A DNA stretch of 15,323 nt from a bacterium (lineage in GTDB: Bacteria > Patescibacteriota > Minisyncoccia > Phycocordibacterales > Phycocordibacteraceae). The notes below the pieces were generated by a model. It saw only the letters and a program-made list of their open reading frames with translations, was not told the DNA's origin and did not search any database. Position 1 is the stretch's first letter. The number at the start of each line of letters is the position of its first letter. Location of the stretch: the NCBI GenBank assembly GCA_021812955.1, contig JAKAMJ010000005.1:1-15323 (forward strand), read 5' to 3'. The translations under genes and the position numbers were made by a program. Positions 6,240 through 12,340 of the stretch are shown here, piece by piece.

Positions 6240-7340
6240 ATGAATATTTCTTTTGAAAAAAAGGAATTCTCTGAAAAGGTGTCGATAGCGTCTCGTTTTG
6301 CTCTACAACGACATGCGACGTTGCCCGCGCTCGCTTCGCTTCTCATCATCGCGAGCGATGATGGCGTTAAGCTCCGTTCGACGAATCTTGAGACCGCAGC
6401 CGACCTTAAGGTGCGCGGCACTTGCCGCGAGAAGGGCGTCGCAGCAGTCCCTGCCGCGATCCTGAGTCAGATATCCTCATCGCTTTCTGGAGAAGGAGAA
6501 GTAACGCTCGAACAGGTAGGGGAAACACTCACCGTAAAGACCGGCACGAGCAAAAGTGTCATAAAGACGGTCCCGTACGATGATTTTCCTTCTATCCCAT
6601 TTCCGGAAAGCGGAACGAATCGTATCGTGTTGCCAGGTGCGACCCTGAAGATGCTTTTTAGTGCCCTCGCGCCCTGTGCGAGCGCCTCGAGTGTTCGCCC
6701 GGAGCTCGCAAGCATTTATCTTTCTATCGAAGGCGGCGTGCTTACGGCCGTGGCGACTGATTCGTTCCGCCTCGCGGAAAAGAAGATTCCCCTCACCGGC
6801 CGCGGCGCACAAGGGAAACTCCTCATCCCGGCGAAGAATGCCGCCGATATCGCGCATGTGCTCCCGAATGAAGATGTCATCGTATCGTTCGATGAACATC
6901 AATGCGCGTTCATCGGCGATTTCGGTACGTTCATCACCCGTCTCACGAATTCCGTCTACCCCGATTACCGCCAGATAATCCCGAAAGAATCCATCGTCGA
7001 AGCAATTGTGCTTCGACGAGACTTCGAATCGGCGCTCCGCCGCACCGCGGTATTCTCCGACTCGTTCCAGAAGATTACCCTCCATTTCGACCCGAAGAAG
7101 AATTTGCTCTCATTCGAAGCGCGCAATGCCGATATCGGCGAATCGAATGAAAGCGTTCCTGCGAAGGTGTCCGGAGACTCTATAGACCTTTCTTTCAATC
7201 ATCGGTATCTCGCGACCGTGCTCGGACTTTCGAATACTGAGAGCATCTCATTCGTCGCGACTGGCGTCGGCCGTCCGCTCCTCATACGCGGCGTAGGCGA
7301 CCCGTCGCTCCTCTACCTCGTTTCCCCGATGAATCAGTAA
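6240..7340 (+). CDS. dnaN: DNA polymerase III beta subunit (sliding clamp)
   Basis: 366 aa, the standard length for the three-domain clamp that tethers DNA polymerase III to DNA. The start MNISFEKKEFSEKVSIASRF at 6240 is the typical beta-clamp opening. A 13-codon in-frame extension to 6201 is rejected because it would cover the promoter and terminator. Recognisable family blocks include LPALASLLIIASDDGVKLRSTNLE, the VATDSFRLAEKKI motif near residues 175-190 and the C-terminal LLIRGVGDPSLLYLVSPM (usual '...yviMPmr'). It is preceded by its own promoter and follows a dnaA terminator. The stop overlaps the convergent penicillin-binding-protein gene by 7 nt. A 10-bp perfect inverted repeat (6994-7019) lies inside the coding region. 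Confidence 0.97.
   Translation: MNISFEKKEFSEKVSIASRFALQRHATLPALASLLIIASDDGVKLRSTNLETAADLKVRGTCREKGVAAVPAAILSQISSSLSGEGEVTLEQVGETLTVKTGTSKSVIKTVPYDDFPSIPFPESGTNRIVLPGATLKMLFSALAPCASASSVRPELASIYLSIEGGVLTAVATDSFRLAEKKIPLTGRGAQGKLLIPAKNAADIAHVLPNEDVIVSFDEHQCAFIGDFGTFITRLTNSVYPDYRQIIPKESIVEAIVLRRDFESALRRTAVFSDSFQKITLHFDPKKNLLSFEARNADIGESNESVPAKVSGDSIDLSFNHRYLATVLGLSNTESISFVATGVGRPLLIRGVGDPSLLYLVSPMNQ
6994..7019 (+). repeat. 10-bp inverted repeat inside dnaN
   Basis: TCGTCGAAGC (6994-7003) and GCTTCGACGA (7010-7019) pair exactly around AATTGT. The element lies within the dnaN frame, in codons for SIVEAIVLRRD. Confidence 0.7.
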
Positions 7341-9490
7341 GCTGTAGAAGATGCGGCTGAAAGCGGCACGGGAAGCTGTACGCCGCCCGAGAACAGTTCC
7401 GGATGCTGTGCGTACCAATAAGCGATACCGTATTCCCAGTAATTGAATTGCGGGTCCTGTGAGGGATTCTGCGGTTGTGGGCCTTGCGGATCGTTCTTGT
7501 TCGTCCAGTAGAGAAGGCTGTGCGGGGCAATCACGCCCGAAGCGTCAGGAACCTGCCATTTACCTTGCAGCATAGGCGGTACAGAAGTGGAAATAGGGTC
7601 CGCTTGGCCGAAATAAGTCTTCGGATATTTCGTGAGCGCGTACGCCATGATATCGTGCCACGACGGCGCAAGGATCATACCGGCGATACTCTTCACCATC
7701 GGCGTATTGTCGTTGTTCCCAGCCCAGGTGCCGATCGTGATGGATGGTGTGTAGCCGATGACCCACGCGTCGCGCGTATCATCGGTGGTACCGGTCTTTA
7801 CTGCCACATCATAGCCGGGGAAGTGGAGCGGGGAATCGAGCGTGTATTCCGGTACGCGGGCAGGATTGTCGGAAAGCATCGCATTCATATCGTTCGCGAT
7901 ATTCTGCGGCAACACCTGAGTCGGGTTCGGCGTGTATTTTTCAAGCACGTTCCCTTGCGCGTCATCGACTTCCAAGATGCCGGTCGGCGTATTCTTCACA
8001 CCGCCATCCGCGAACGCGGCATACGCGCCCGTAAGGTCCAAAAGACGTACTTCGCCACCACCGAGCACCAACGTGAGCCCGTACTGGTTCGCATCACCAA
8101 GCGATGAAAGTCCCATGTTCTCTGCAAGGTTGATAGCGTTCTGTATACCGACCAGATAGAGTACTTTGATAGCAGGAACGTTTATGGACTGCGCGAGCGC
8201 CGTCTCGAAGGTCATCGGGCCACGGAACTTATCATCGTAGTTCTGTGGGGCGTAGCAGGGCGGTGTCGTGCTCGTGATGTCGGACGGCGCGCATGCCGTC
8301 GAGAACTGTGTCGGCGTGTCGAAGACGACCGTGTCGCGCGTATAGCCTTTCTCCAAGGCGAGCGAATAGATGAACGGCTTCATGGTCGAGCCAGGCTGGC
8401 GCAAGGCGAGCGCCGCATTGTATTGGCCATCCGTGGTAGTCGAGAAGAAATCGCTCGAACCGACCATCGCAAGGATCTCGCCGGTTGAGGGTTGTATCGC
8501 GACCATCGCTTCATTGCTTGCGTTGTCGTTCTTGAGCAAGGTCGGTGCGGCGTCCTTGATGATGCTTTCCGCATGCGTCTGCAGGTCAGCATCGAGGGTC
8601 GTCGTCACCTTCAGACCGGAAACGAGCGCGTTCTGTCCGTACTGCTCTTCGAGCTGGTTGAGGATGTAGAAGACGAAGTGCGGCGCGATGATGGTCGTGG
8701 TGCGACCGTTCGGCGCGAAGGCGACCTGCTCGGTCTTCACACTCGCGTAGTCGGCATCAGAAATGAAACCGAGCGTGTGCATGCGGTCGAGCACAAGCTG
8801 TTCACGTGCATCGAGTGCTGCACGATTCGCGCCGTACGGCGAGTAGTACGAGGGCGCCTGCACCATGGCCGCGAGGTAGGCCGACTGTGCGAGGTCGAGG
8901 TCTTTCGCAGGTATGCCGAAGTAAGTTTCCGATGCCGCCTCGATACCGTAGAGCGTGCCGCCATACGGGATGTCGTTCAGGTACGTCTCGAGAATCTGGT
9001 CTTTCGAATAAACCTGCTCCATCTTTATGGCGAGCACCCACTCGCGCACCTTGCGCGAGATACTGCGCGTATTCGTGAGAATCTCGTTCTTAACCACTTG
9101 CTGCGTGATGGTCGAACCGCCCTGGGTGTTACCGCCCGGGATGAGGTCGGCGAGCGCTGCGCGGATGATAGAGGCGATGCGGATACCGCCATGCTCATAG
9201 AAGCTCGAGTCTTCTATCGCGATAGTCGCTTCGACCGCATTAGGGGAGATGTCGGAGAGCGGGACGATATCTCGCTTCGCGTCACGATTGTAGTCATAGA
9301 GGAGCACCTGGCCGGTACGGTCGTAAATCTTGGTCGACTGCGCGACTTGGCGGTTGGCGAACGAGGTAATGTCCGGCGTCGGCGTACCAGCGATGATGAG
9401 AAGAAGCGCGCCGGCTCCGAGGAATCCGATGCCGCTGACCGTGAGGATACCGAGAAGAAGATAATGACGCGCCCTGGGCTTCAAGTGCAT
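7334..9490 (-). CDS. Class A penicillin-binding protein (transglycosylase/transpeptidase, PBP1A-like)
   Basis: 718 aa. It polymerises lipid II glycan chains and cross-links peptides on the outer face of the membrane. A signal anchor is at about residues 10-34. The GT51 glycosyltransferase domain shows EDSSFYEHGGI with catalytic Glu93, GGSTITQQVVKN (124-135) and the KMEQVYSKDQILETYLN block. The transpeptidase domain has all three active-site motifs: SxxK (Ser368-Lys371 in RQPGSTMKPF), SxN (Ser435-Asn437) and KTG (Lys565 in AVKTGTT). Two cysteines (400, 412) in an insert between the first two motifs could form a disulfide. The start at 9490 follows an extended -10 (TGCTACCAT, minus strand) whose last base lies 6 nt upstream, with no Shine-Dalgarno. 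The gene faces dnaN and overlaps its end by 7 nt. Confidence 0.96.
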   Translation of the reverse strand: MHLKPRARHYLLLGILTVSGIGFLGAGALLLIIAGTPTPDITSFANRQVAQSTKIYDRTGQVLLYDYNRDAKRDIVPLSDISPNAVEATIAIEDSSFYEHGGIRIASIIRAALADLIPGGNTQGGSTITQQVVKNEILTNTRSISRKVREWVLAIKMEQVYSKDQILETYLNDIPYGGTLYGIEAASETYFGIPAKDLDLAQSAYLAAMVQAPSYYSPYGANRAALDAREQLVLDRMHTLGFISDADYASVKTEQVAFAPNGRTTTIIAPHFVFYILNQLEEQYGQNALVSGLKVTTTLDADLQTHAESIIKDAAPTLLKNDNASNEAMVAIQPSTGEILAMVGSSDFFSTTTDGQYNAALALRQPGSTMKPFIYSLALEKGYTRDTVVFDTPTQFSTACAPSDITSTTPPCYAPQNYDDKFRGPMTFETALAQSINVPAIKVLYLVGIQNAINLAENMGLSSLGDANQYGLTLVLGGGEVRLLDLTGAYAAFADGGVKNTPTGILEVDDAQGNVLEKYTPNPTQVLPQNIANDMNAMLSDNPARVPEYTLDSPLHFPGYDVAVKTGTTDDTRDAWVIGYTPSITIGTWAGNNDNTPMVKSIAGMILAPSWHDIMAYALTKYPKTYFGQADPISTSVPPMLQGKWQVPDASGVIAPHSLLYWTNKNDPQGPQPQNPSQDPQFNYWEYGIAYWYAQHPELFSGGVQLPVPLSAASSTAY

Positions 9491-9496
9491 GGGGGA

Positions 9497-9505
9497 ATGG
9501 TAGCA
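9497..9505 (-). promoter_or_regulatory. Extended -10 promoter for the PBP gene
   Basis: On the minus strand this reads TGCTACCAT, a TGn-extended -10 with a 4/6 core. It ends exactly 6 nt before the ATG at 9490, so transcription would begin about at the start codon. No Shine-Dalgarno sequence lies upstream. Confidence 0.4.
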
Positions 9506-9512
9506 CGGGTAG

Positions 9513-9549
9513 CAGGAAGCGCGGCGGCCTTAGGCCGCCGCGCTTCCTG
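9513..9549 (-). terminator. 17-bp perfect GC-rich hairpin, possible terminator
   Basis: The arms 9513-9529 and 9533-9549 are exact reverse complements around the 3-nt loop TTA. The hairpin fills the gap between the small acidic gene (ends 9556) and the PBP start (9490). On the minus strand no T-run follows; on the plus strand CCCTTTT follows. It may end the upstream minus-strand transcript, act as a factor-dependent stop, or be a dispersed palindromic element. Confidence 0.5.
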
Positions 9550-9555
9550 TCCCTT

Positions 9556-9720
9556 TTACATCATATCGTACGGATCTTCGTCGTCATTCGGCTCCTCGTC
9601 ATCGAGCTCGGATTCATCATCGTACGGATCCTCATCGTCCTCTTCTTTAGGGTCTTTAAGATCGTTCTCGGTGGGTTCTGTCTCGCTCTTCTCAAATTCG
9701 TCTTGTTCGTCAGAGAACAT
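9556..9720 (-). CDS. Very acidic small protein
   Basis: 54 aa from the ATG at 9720 (MFSDEQDEFEKSETEPTEND and on). An upstream in-frame ATG at 9771 would give 71 aa; I prefer 9720 because the acidic character begins there. More than half of the residues are Asp or Glu, with the repeat DDEDPYD occurring twice and a DESELDDEEPND block between. There are no hydrophobic segments, so it is probably disordered and soluble. I do not recognise a family. Very acidic small proteins can act as nucleic-acid mimics, chaperone tails or ion buffers, but nothing here decides. It stands alone between ruvC and the PBP gene, and a strong hairpin follows the stop. The reading could be spurious, although the opposite strand gives only low-complexity serine. 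Confidence 0.5.
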   Translation of the reverse strand: MFSDEQDEFEKSETEPTENDLKDPKEEDDEDPYDDESELDDEEPNDDEDPYDMM

Positions 9721-9809
9721 ACAGTATGAATGGATAGCCGATACCGGGGCGGTTAAAGAGCCGCGGTGCACTCTACTTAATCAAAAAATATAGTCTGTGC
9801 AAGTCCGCG

Positions 9810-10292
9810 CTAGGAACAGTTGGGGATTTTCCCATTCGCGAGGCCGCACACGGCCACCGCAATCGCATCGAGCTCATCATCCCGGTGTTTCCCGGGCGCC
9901 AGCGCGACCAGTTTCGGAACCATGCGCGCGATCGCGGCCTTATCGGCGCGTCCGTCGCCCGTGACCGCTATCTTTACCGCTGCCGGAGAATATTCGGCGA
10001 CCCGCGCTCCATGTGCGCCGATCGCGGCGAGTATAGCGCCACGCGCCTCGGCGACCCGAAGCGCCGTCTTCTTGTTCGTGCTGAAGAAGAGCGTTTCGAG
10101 CGCGACGATGTCTGGTATGAATCTTTCGATGGCGTGCGTGATTTCCGCATGCACGCGCGCCAGGCGCGCGTGTGCGTCGCCCTTTTCCGGTTCCACGCAT
10201 GTGCTCCACACGAGGCGCGGTTTCGATGGGTCGCCTTCTACCACGGCGATACCGAGCCTATCGAAGCCCGGGTCAATCCCCAGTACTTTCAT
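9810..10292 (-). CDS. ruvC: Crossover junction endodeoxyribonuclease RuvC
   Basis: 160 aa, a usual length. RuvC is a dimeric Mg-dependent nuclease that resolves Holliday junctions, guided by RuvAB. The start MKVLGIDPGFDRLG at 10292 gives the canonical N-terminus; the longer in-frame extension lies inside yebC. The four catalytic acids are all present: Asp7 (GIDPG), Glu66 (VALETLFF), and Asp139 and Asp142 in HRDDELDAIAVA. The central FFSTNKKTALRVAEARGAIL helix is also typical. The start overlaps the end of yebC by 20 nt, implying coupled translation in a ruvB-yebC-ruvC operon. A GC hairpin with 9-bp arms and a 3-nt loop is within the gene at 10152-10172. Confidence 0.96.
   Translation of the reverse strand: MKVLGIDPGFDRLGIAVVEGDPSKPRLVWSTCVEPEKGDAHARLARVHAEITHAIERFIPDIVALETLFFSTNKKTALRVAEARGAILAAIGAHGARVAEYSPAAVKIAVTGDGRADKAAIARMVPKLVALAPGKHRDDELDAIAVAVCGLANGKIPNCS
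10152..10172 (-). repeat. 9-bp GC hairpin inside ruvC
   Basis: The arms CACGCGCGC (10152-10160) and GCGCGCGTG (10164-10172) pair exactly around a 3-nt loop (CAG on the plus strand). It is in frame within ruvC, in codons for HARLARVHAE, a probable helix. Confidence 0.65.
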
Positions 10293-10830
10293 ATCCGGAA
10301 GCGTTCGTATAGACCGCTTGCACATCGTCGTGCTCATCGAGCGCGTCGAGGAGTTTCCCGAGCCGCTCGCCATCTTCGTCAGAAAGTTCCACCAACGGCT
10401 CATTCGGTGCGTAGCCACCTTCTGGATTTTTCGTAAACGCCCAAGCGGCAGCACCGGGTGCCGCAAGCTCGATATCGTTCTTGGTAAAGATAAGCTTTAC
10501 CTGCTGCGTCGTACGATTGCGGCTGTCGGTAAGCGCGTCTACCACGATAGCGGTGCCGCCGGGGCCATATGCTTCGTACACCACGCGCTCCATGTCGCCC
10601 GCGTCTTTGCTCATGCCTTTTGCCACCGCGCGCTCGATGTTGTCTTTGGGCATATTCGCGGCCTTCGCACGGTCGATAACCGCCTTCAAGGAAGGGGAGT
10701 TCACATTGCCACCCGATGCTTTCGATTCGAGTGCGATGAGCCGCGCAAAGCGCGAGAATGCGCGGCTCTTCGCCGCATCCGTCACCGCCTTCTGCCGTTT
10801 TATCTGCGCCCATTTACTGTGTCCTGCCAT
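10273..10830 (-). CDS. yebC: YebC/PmpR-family protein, shortened form
   Basis: 185 aa against the usual 235-250. The start MAGHSKWAQIKRQKAVTDAA is the diagnostic YebC N-terminus, followed by NMPKDNIERAVAKG and the YGPGGTAIVVDALTDSRNRT block. After AAWAFTKNPEGGY the protein jumps almost directly to the C-terminal strand/helix (VELSDEDGERLGKLLDALDEHDDVQAVYTN). About 60-70 residues of the middle domain present in standard family members are missing, without a frameshift. YebC proteins bind DNA as regulators, and recent work on the family links them to translation of proline-rich stretches by the ribosome. Here it lies between ruvB (33-nt gap) and ruvC (20-nt overlap), the same partnership seen in many bacteria. 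Confidence 0.92.
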   Translation of the reverse strand: MAGHSKWAQIKRQKAVTDAAKSRAFSRFARLIALESKASGGNVNSPSLKAVIDRAKAANMPKDNIERAVAKGMSKDAGDMERVVYEAYGPGGTAIVVDALTDSRNRTTQQVKLIFTKNDIELAAPGAAAWAFTKNPEGGYAPNEPLVELSDEDGERLGKLLDALDEHDDVQAVYTNASGYESTGD

Positions 10831-10863
10831 ACGTAAGAGCGTACCAAAAACAGAAGCCCGACA

Positions 10864-11841
10864 CTATCCCAAATATTCGCGGCCTTTCGAGGTGAGGATG
10901 CGGCCGCGGGGGGAGCGCTCGATGAACCCGAGGCGCAAGAGGTACGGCTCGTAAACGTGCTCCACCGTGTCGGGCTCTTCATGCATCGCGCTCGCAAGAG
11001 CGCGGATGCCGGCCGGGCCGCCGCGGAAGCCTTCGCGCAGCGTTTCAAGATAGCGACGGTCGTCTTTGGTGAGCCCGTGAGCGTCAATGCCGAAGAGAAT
11101 GCACGCTTCGTCGCAGAGCGCGGCGTCCACGGGCTTCTCGTGGACGAGCGAGTAATCGCGCACGCGCTTCAAGAGCGAGTTCGCGACGCGCGGCGTTGCA
11201 CGGCTTTTCGCAGCGATGTTCTCGATGGCGTCATCGGTCGCGTCGACGCCGAGCCTCGAAGCCGAACGGCGGATGATGTCGCGCAAGTCGCGGTCGCTGT
11301 AAAAATCGAGCTGGAAGGTACCACCACCGAAGCGCGAGCGTAACGGGCCAGAAAGTTCCGCCATGCGCGTCGTCGCACCCACCAACGTGAATGCAGGCAA
11401 TGCGAGCTCGACCGTGCGCGCGGATGGGCCCTTACCGAGCACGATGTCGAGGTGCCCGCTCTCGAGGGCAGGGTAGAGGAGCTCTTCGATCTTGCGCGAG
11501 AGGCGGTGGATTTCGTCGATGAAAAGCACCGTTCCCGGTTCGAGGTTCGTGAGGATAGCGGCGAGGTCGGCCGCGCGCTCAATAGCAACGCCGGAAGTGC
11601 TCTTAAGGTTTGCGCCGAGCGTGCTCGCTACCAGGTACGCAAGCGTGGTCTTGCCGACGCCCGGCGGGCCATAAAAAAGGAGGTGTTCGGGCATACCGCC
11701 GCGCTTCTTTGCCGCGTCTATCGCCACGCGTACGTTCGCTTTCACCTGTGCTTGTCCCACATACTCGTCCCACTCGGTCGGGCGCAGCGCCGCGTCCTGT
11801 AGTTGACCGTCTCCGGATAGGGTGTCAGGGGCACTTGACAT
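10864..11841 (-). CDS. ruvB: Holliday junction branch migration ATPase RuvB
   Basis: 325 aa, normal length. RuvB forms the hexameric motor that drives branch migration together with RuvA. Visible motifs are LRPTEWDEYVGQAQVK at the N-terminus, Walker A GPPGVGKT (58-65), Walker B VLFIDE (105-110), sensor GATTR and the arginine finger region PLRSRFG (about 166-172). The C-terminal winged-helix region is also present (GPAGIRALASAMHEEPDTVEHVYEPYLLRLGFIERSPRGR). It heads the minus-strand set ruvB-yebC-ruvC. Its -10 (TATAAT on the minus strand, 11863-11868) overlaps a divergent promoter for the structured RNA. No ruvA is present in the window. Confidence 0.97.
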   Translation of the reverse strand: MSSAPDTLSGDGQLQDAALRPTEWDEYVGQAQVKANVRVAIDAAKKRGGMPEHLLFYGPPGVGKTTLAYLVASTLGANLKSTSGVAIERAADLAAILTNLEPGTVLFIDEIHRLSRKIEELLYPALESGHLDIVLGKGPSARTVELALPAFTLVGATTRMAELSGPLRSRFGGGTFQLDFYSDRDLRDIIRRSASRLGVDATDDAIENIAAKSRATPRVANSLLKRVRDYSLVHEKPVDAALCDEACILFGIDAHGLTKDDRRYLETLREGFRGGPAGIRALASAMHEEPDTVEHVYEPYLLRLGFIERSPRGRILTSKGREYLG

Positions 11842-11864
11842 AAAAAATCGGGGTGTGCTAGGAT
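11835..11864 (+). promoter_or_regulatory. Strong sigma-70-type promoter for structured RNA / Sm-like gene
   Basis: A consensus -35 TTGACA (11835-11840), an 18-nt spacer and an extended -10 TGCTAGGAT (core 11859-11864) make this the best -35/-10 pair in the window. The predicted start is about 11871. The -35 overlaps the start codon of divergent ruvB. Confidence 0.7.
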
Positions 11865-11868
11865 TATA
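11863..11868 (-). promoter_or_regulatory. ruvB -10 box (TATAAT)
   Basis: On the minus strand this is a perfect TATAAT, which would give a leader of about 15 nt before the ruvB ATG (11841), with no Shine-Dalgarno. It overlaps the plus-strand -10 (11859-11864) by two bases, so the two promoters should compete. Confidence 0.55.
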
Positions 11869-11870
11869 CC

Positions 11871-12058
11871 AGCTTCAGAACGGTTCGGAAATCGTGCGCA
11901 CGCTCCCCGAGGCAAGGCTTGACGGCTTCGGGCTCTACCCCAAGGACTCTCTGGTCCCGCATTTCGGTGCGGCGTACTGGGGACATCCTCAGGTGTTTTG
12001 TCCACCCTGCGATTTTGCAGGATATTGCCCAGGGGAGCGTGAGCGGGATTGGAAGCTC
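11871..12058 (+). ncRNA. Structured RNA of about 190 nt (6S-like RNA or cis-acting leader; class unknown)
   Basis: The expected 5' end, AGCTTC (11871-11876), is complementary to GAAGCT (12052-12057). Further in, ACGCTCCCC (11900-11908) pairs with GGGGAGCGT (12032-12040), and GGCAA (11911-11915) pairs with TTGCC (12025-12029). Inside are two local hairpins: CCGCAT-TTCG-GTGCGG (11957-11972) and CCTGC/GCAGG (12006-12010 with 12017-12021). Together they make a long rod with internal loops, about the size of 6S RNA. No intrinsic terminator follows; the next bases lead to a strong Shine-Dalgarno and a small gene, so it could equally be a regulatory leader. SRP RNA, RNase P RNA and tmRNA signatures are absent. 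The assignment to a class is open; that the RNA is structured is better supported. Confidence 0.55.
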
Positions 12059-12063
12059 TTTAT

Positions 12064-12070
12064 AAGGAGG
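12064..12070 (+). promoter_or_regulatory. Strong Shine-Dalgarno (AAGGAGG)
   Basis: A perfect AAGGAGG lies 5 nt before the ATG at 12076. It decides the start of the small Sm-like gene and stands out in a window where most starts have no Shine-Dalgarno. It sits just 3' of the closing stem of the structured RNA. Confidence 0.8.
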
Positions 12071-12075
12071 ACGCG

Positions 12076-12309
12076 ATGAATGCTTATATAAGGTGCATCA
12101 AAGAACTCGTCGGTCTGGATACCCAGATAACGGTCGAACGTCGCGACGCCCCTGCCATAAAAGGAAGGGTGTATGAGGCCGGAGACGATGGATTCAGACT
12201 GAAGCATCGCGATCAGCACGGTACAACTAGGCTGATTACCACGATCGACTACAAGGACGTGCGCGGCCTGACCGAAGAAACATACGACCCAAGTTTCGAA
12301 CTTGATTGA
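12076..12309 (+). CDS. Small Sm-like (LSm/SH3-barrel) protein
   Basis: 77 aa, start fixed by AAGGAGG. The sequence begins MNAYIRCIKELVGLDTQITV and shows an N-terminal helix. It then alternates strands in the pattern of an Sm fold: a strand TQITVERRD, a Gly-bearing strand IKGRVYEAGDDGFRLKHRD (like the Sm1 '..G.v...d..f.l'), and a closing strand TTRLITTIDYKDVRGL (like Sm2). Similar 'G.v...dd.Ftl.......i.Y.dV..v' domains are known as small bacterial LSm-like proteins. It is not classical Hfq: the Hfq 'KHAISTI' motif is not present, though LITTIDYKDV is positioned alike. It follows a structured RNA directly and is closed by a terminator, so it could bind or be regulated by that RNA. Function is not established. 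Confidence 0.65.
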   Translation: MNAYIRCIKELVGLDTQITVERRDAPAIKGRVYEAGDDGFRLKHRDQHGTTRLITTIDYKDVRGLTEETYDPSFELD

Positions 12310-12314
12310 ACACA

Positions 12315-12340
12315 ACCCCGCACCGCGCGGGGTATTTTTA
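12315..12340 (+). terminator. Rho-independent terminator after the Sm-like gene
   Basis: ACCCCGC (12315-12321) pairs with GCGGGGT (12327-12333) around a 5-nt loop and is followed by ATTTTTA. It begins 5 nt after the Sm-like stop and overlaps the very end of convergent pilB by 3 nt, so it may serve both genes. Confidence 0.75.

Noticed and set aside
9556..9760. Imperfect direct repeats in the acidic gene read as a CRISPR-like array
   Set aside because: The repeats are Asp/Glu codons in a reading frame (DDEDPYD), irregular in spacing and length.
8492..9793. 433-codon open frame on the plus strand
   Set aside because: It is antisense to the PBP gene, whose active-site motifs are unmistakable. 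The end is low-complexity serine produced by the opposite strand of the acidic gene.
10293..10466. N-terminal extension of ruvC to 10466
   Set aside because: It lies in yebC and has no RuvC homology; MKVLGIDPG at 10292 is the standard start.
9885..10836. Long plus-strand frames over ruvC and yebC
   Set aside because: They are antisense to two clearly recognised genes. Their products are Arg/Ala/Ser-rich and have no motifs.
11881..11892. T-arm-like GGTTCGGAAATC, possible tRNA
   Set aside because: The T-loop A is replaced, and no acceptor, D or anticodon arms can be built around it.
11871..12058. Assignment of the structured RNA as SRP RNA, RNase P RNA or tmRNA
   Set aside because: The SRP GGAAGGAAGCAG-type core, the RNase P GAGGAAAGTCC-type P4 region and a tmRNA tRNA-like CCA end are all absent, and the length does not suit RNase P RNA or tmRNA.
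12049..12075. Upstream in-frame TTG start for the Sm-like gene
   Set aside because: It would lie within the closing stem of the RNA and upstream of the perfect Shine-Dalgarno that points to the ATG at 12076.
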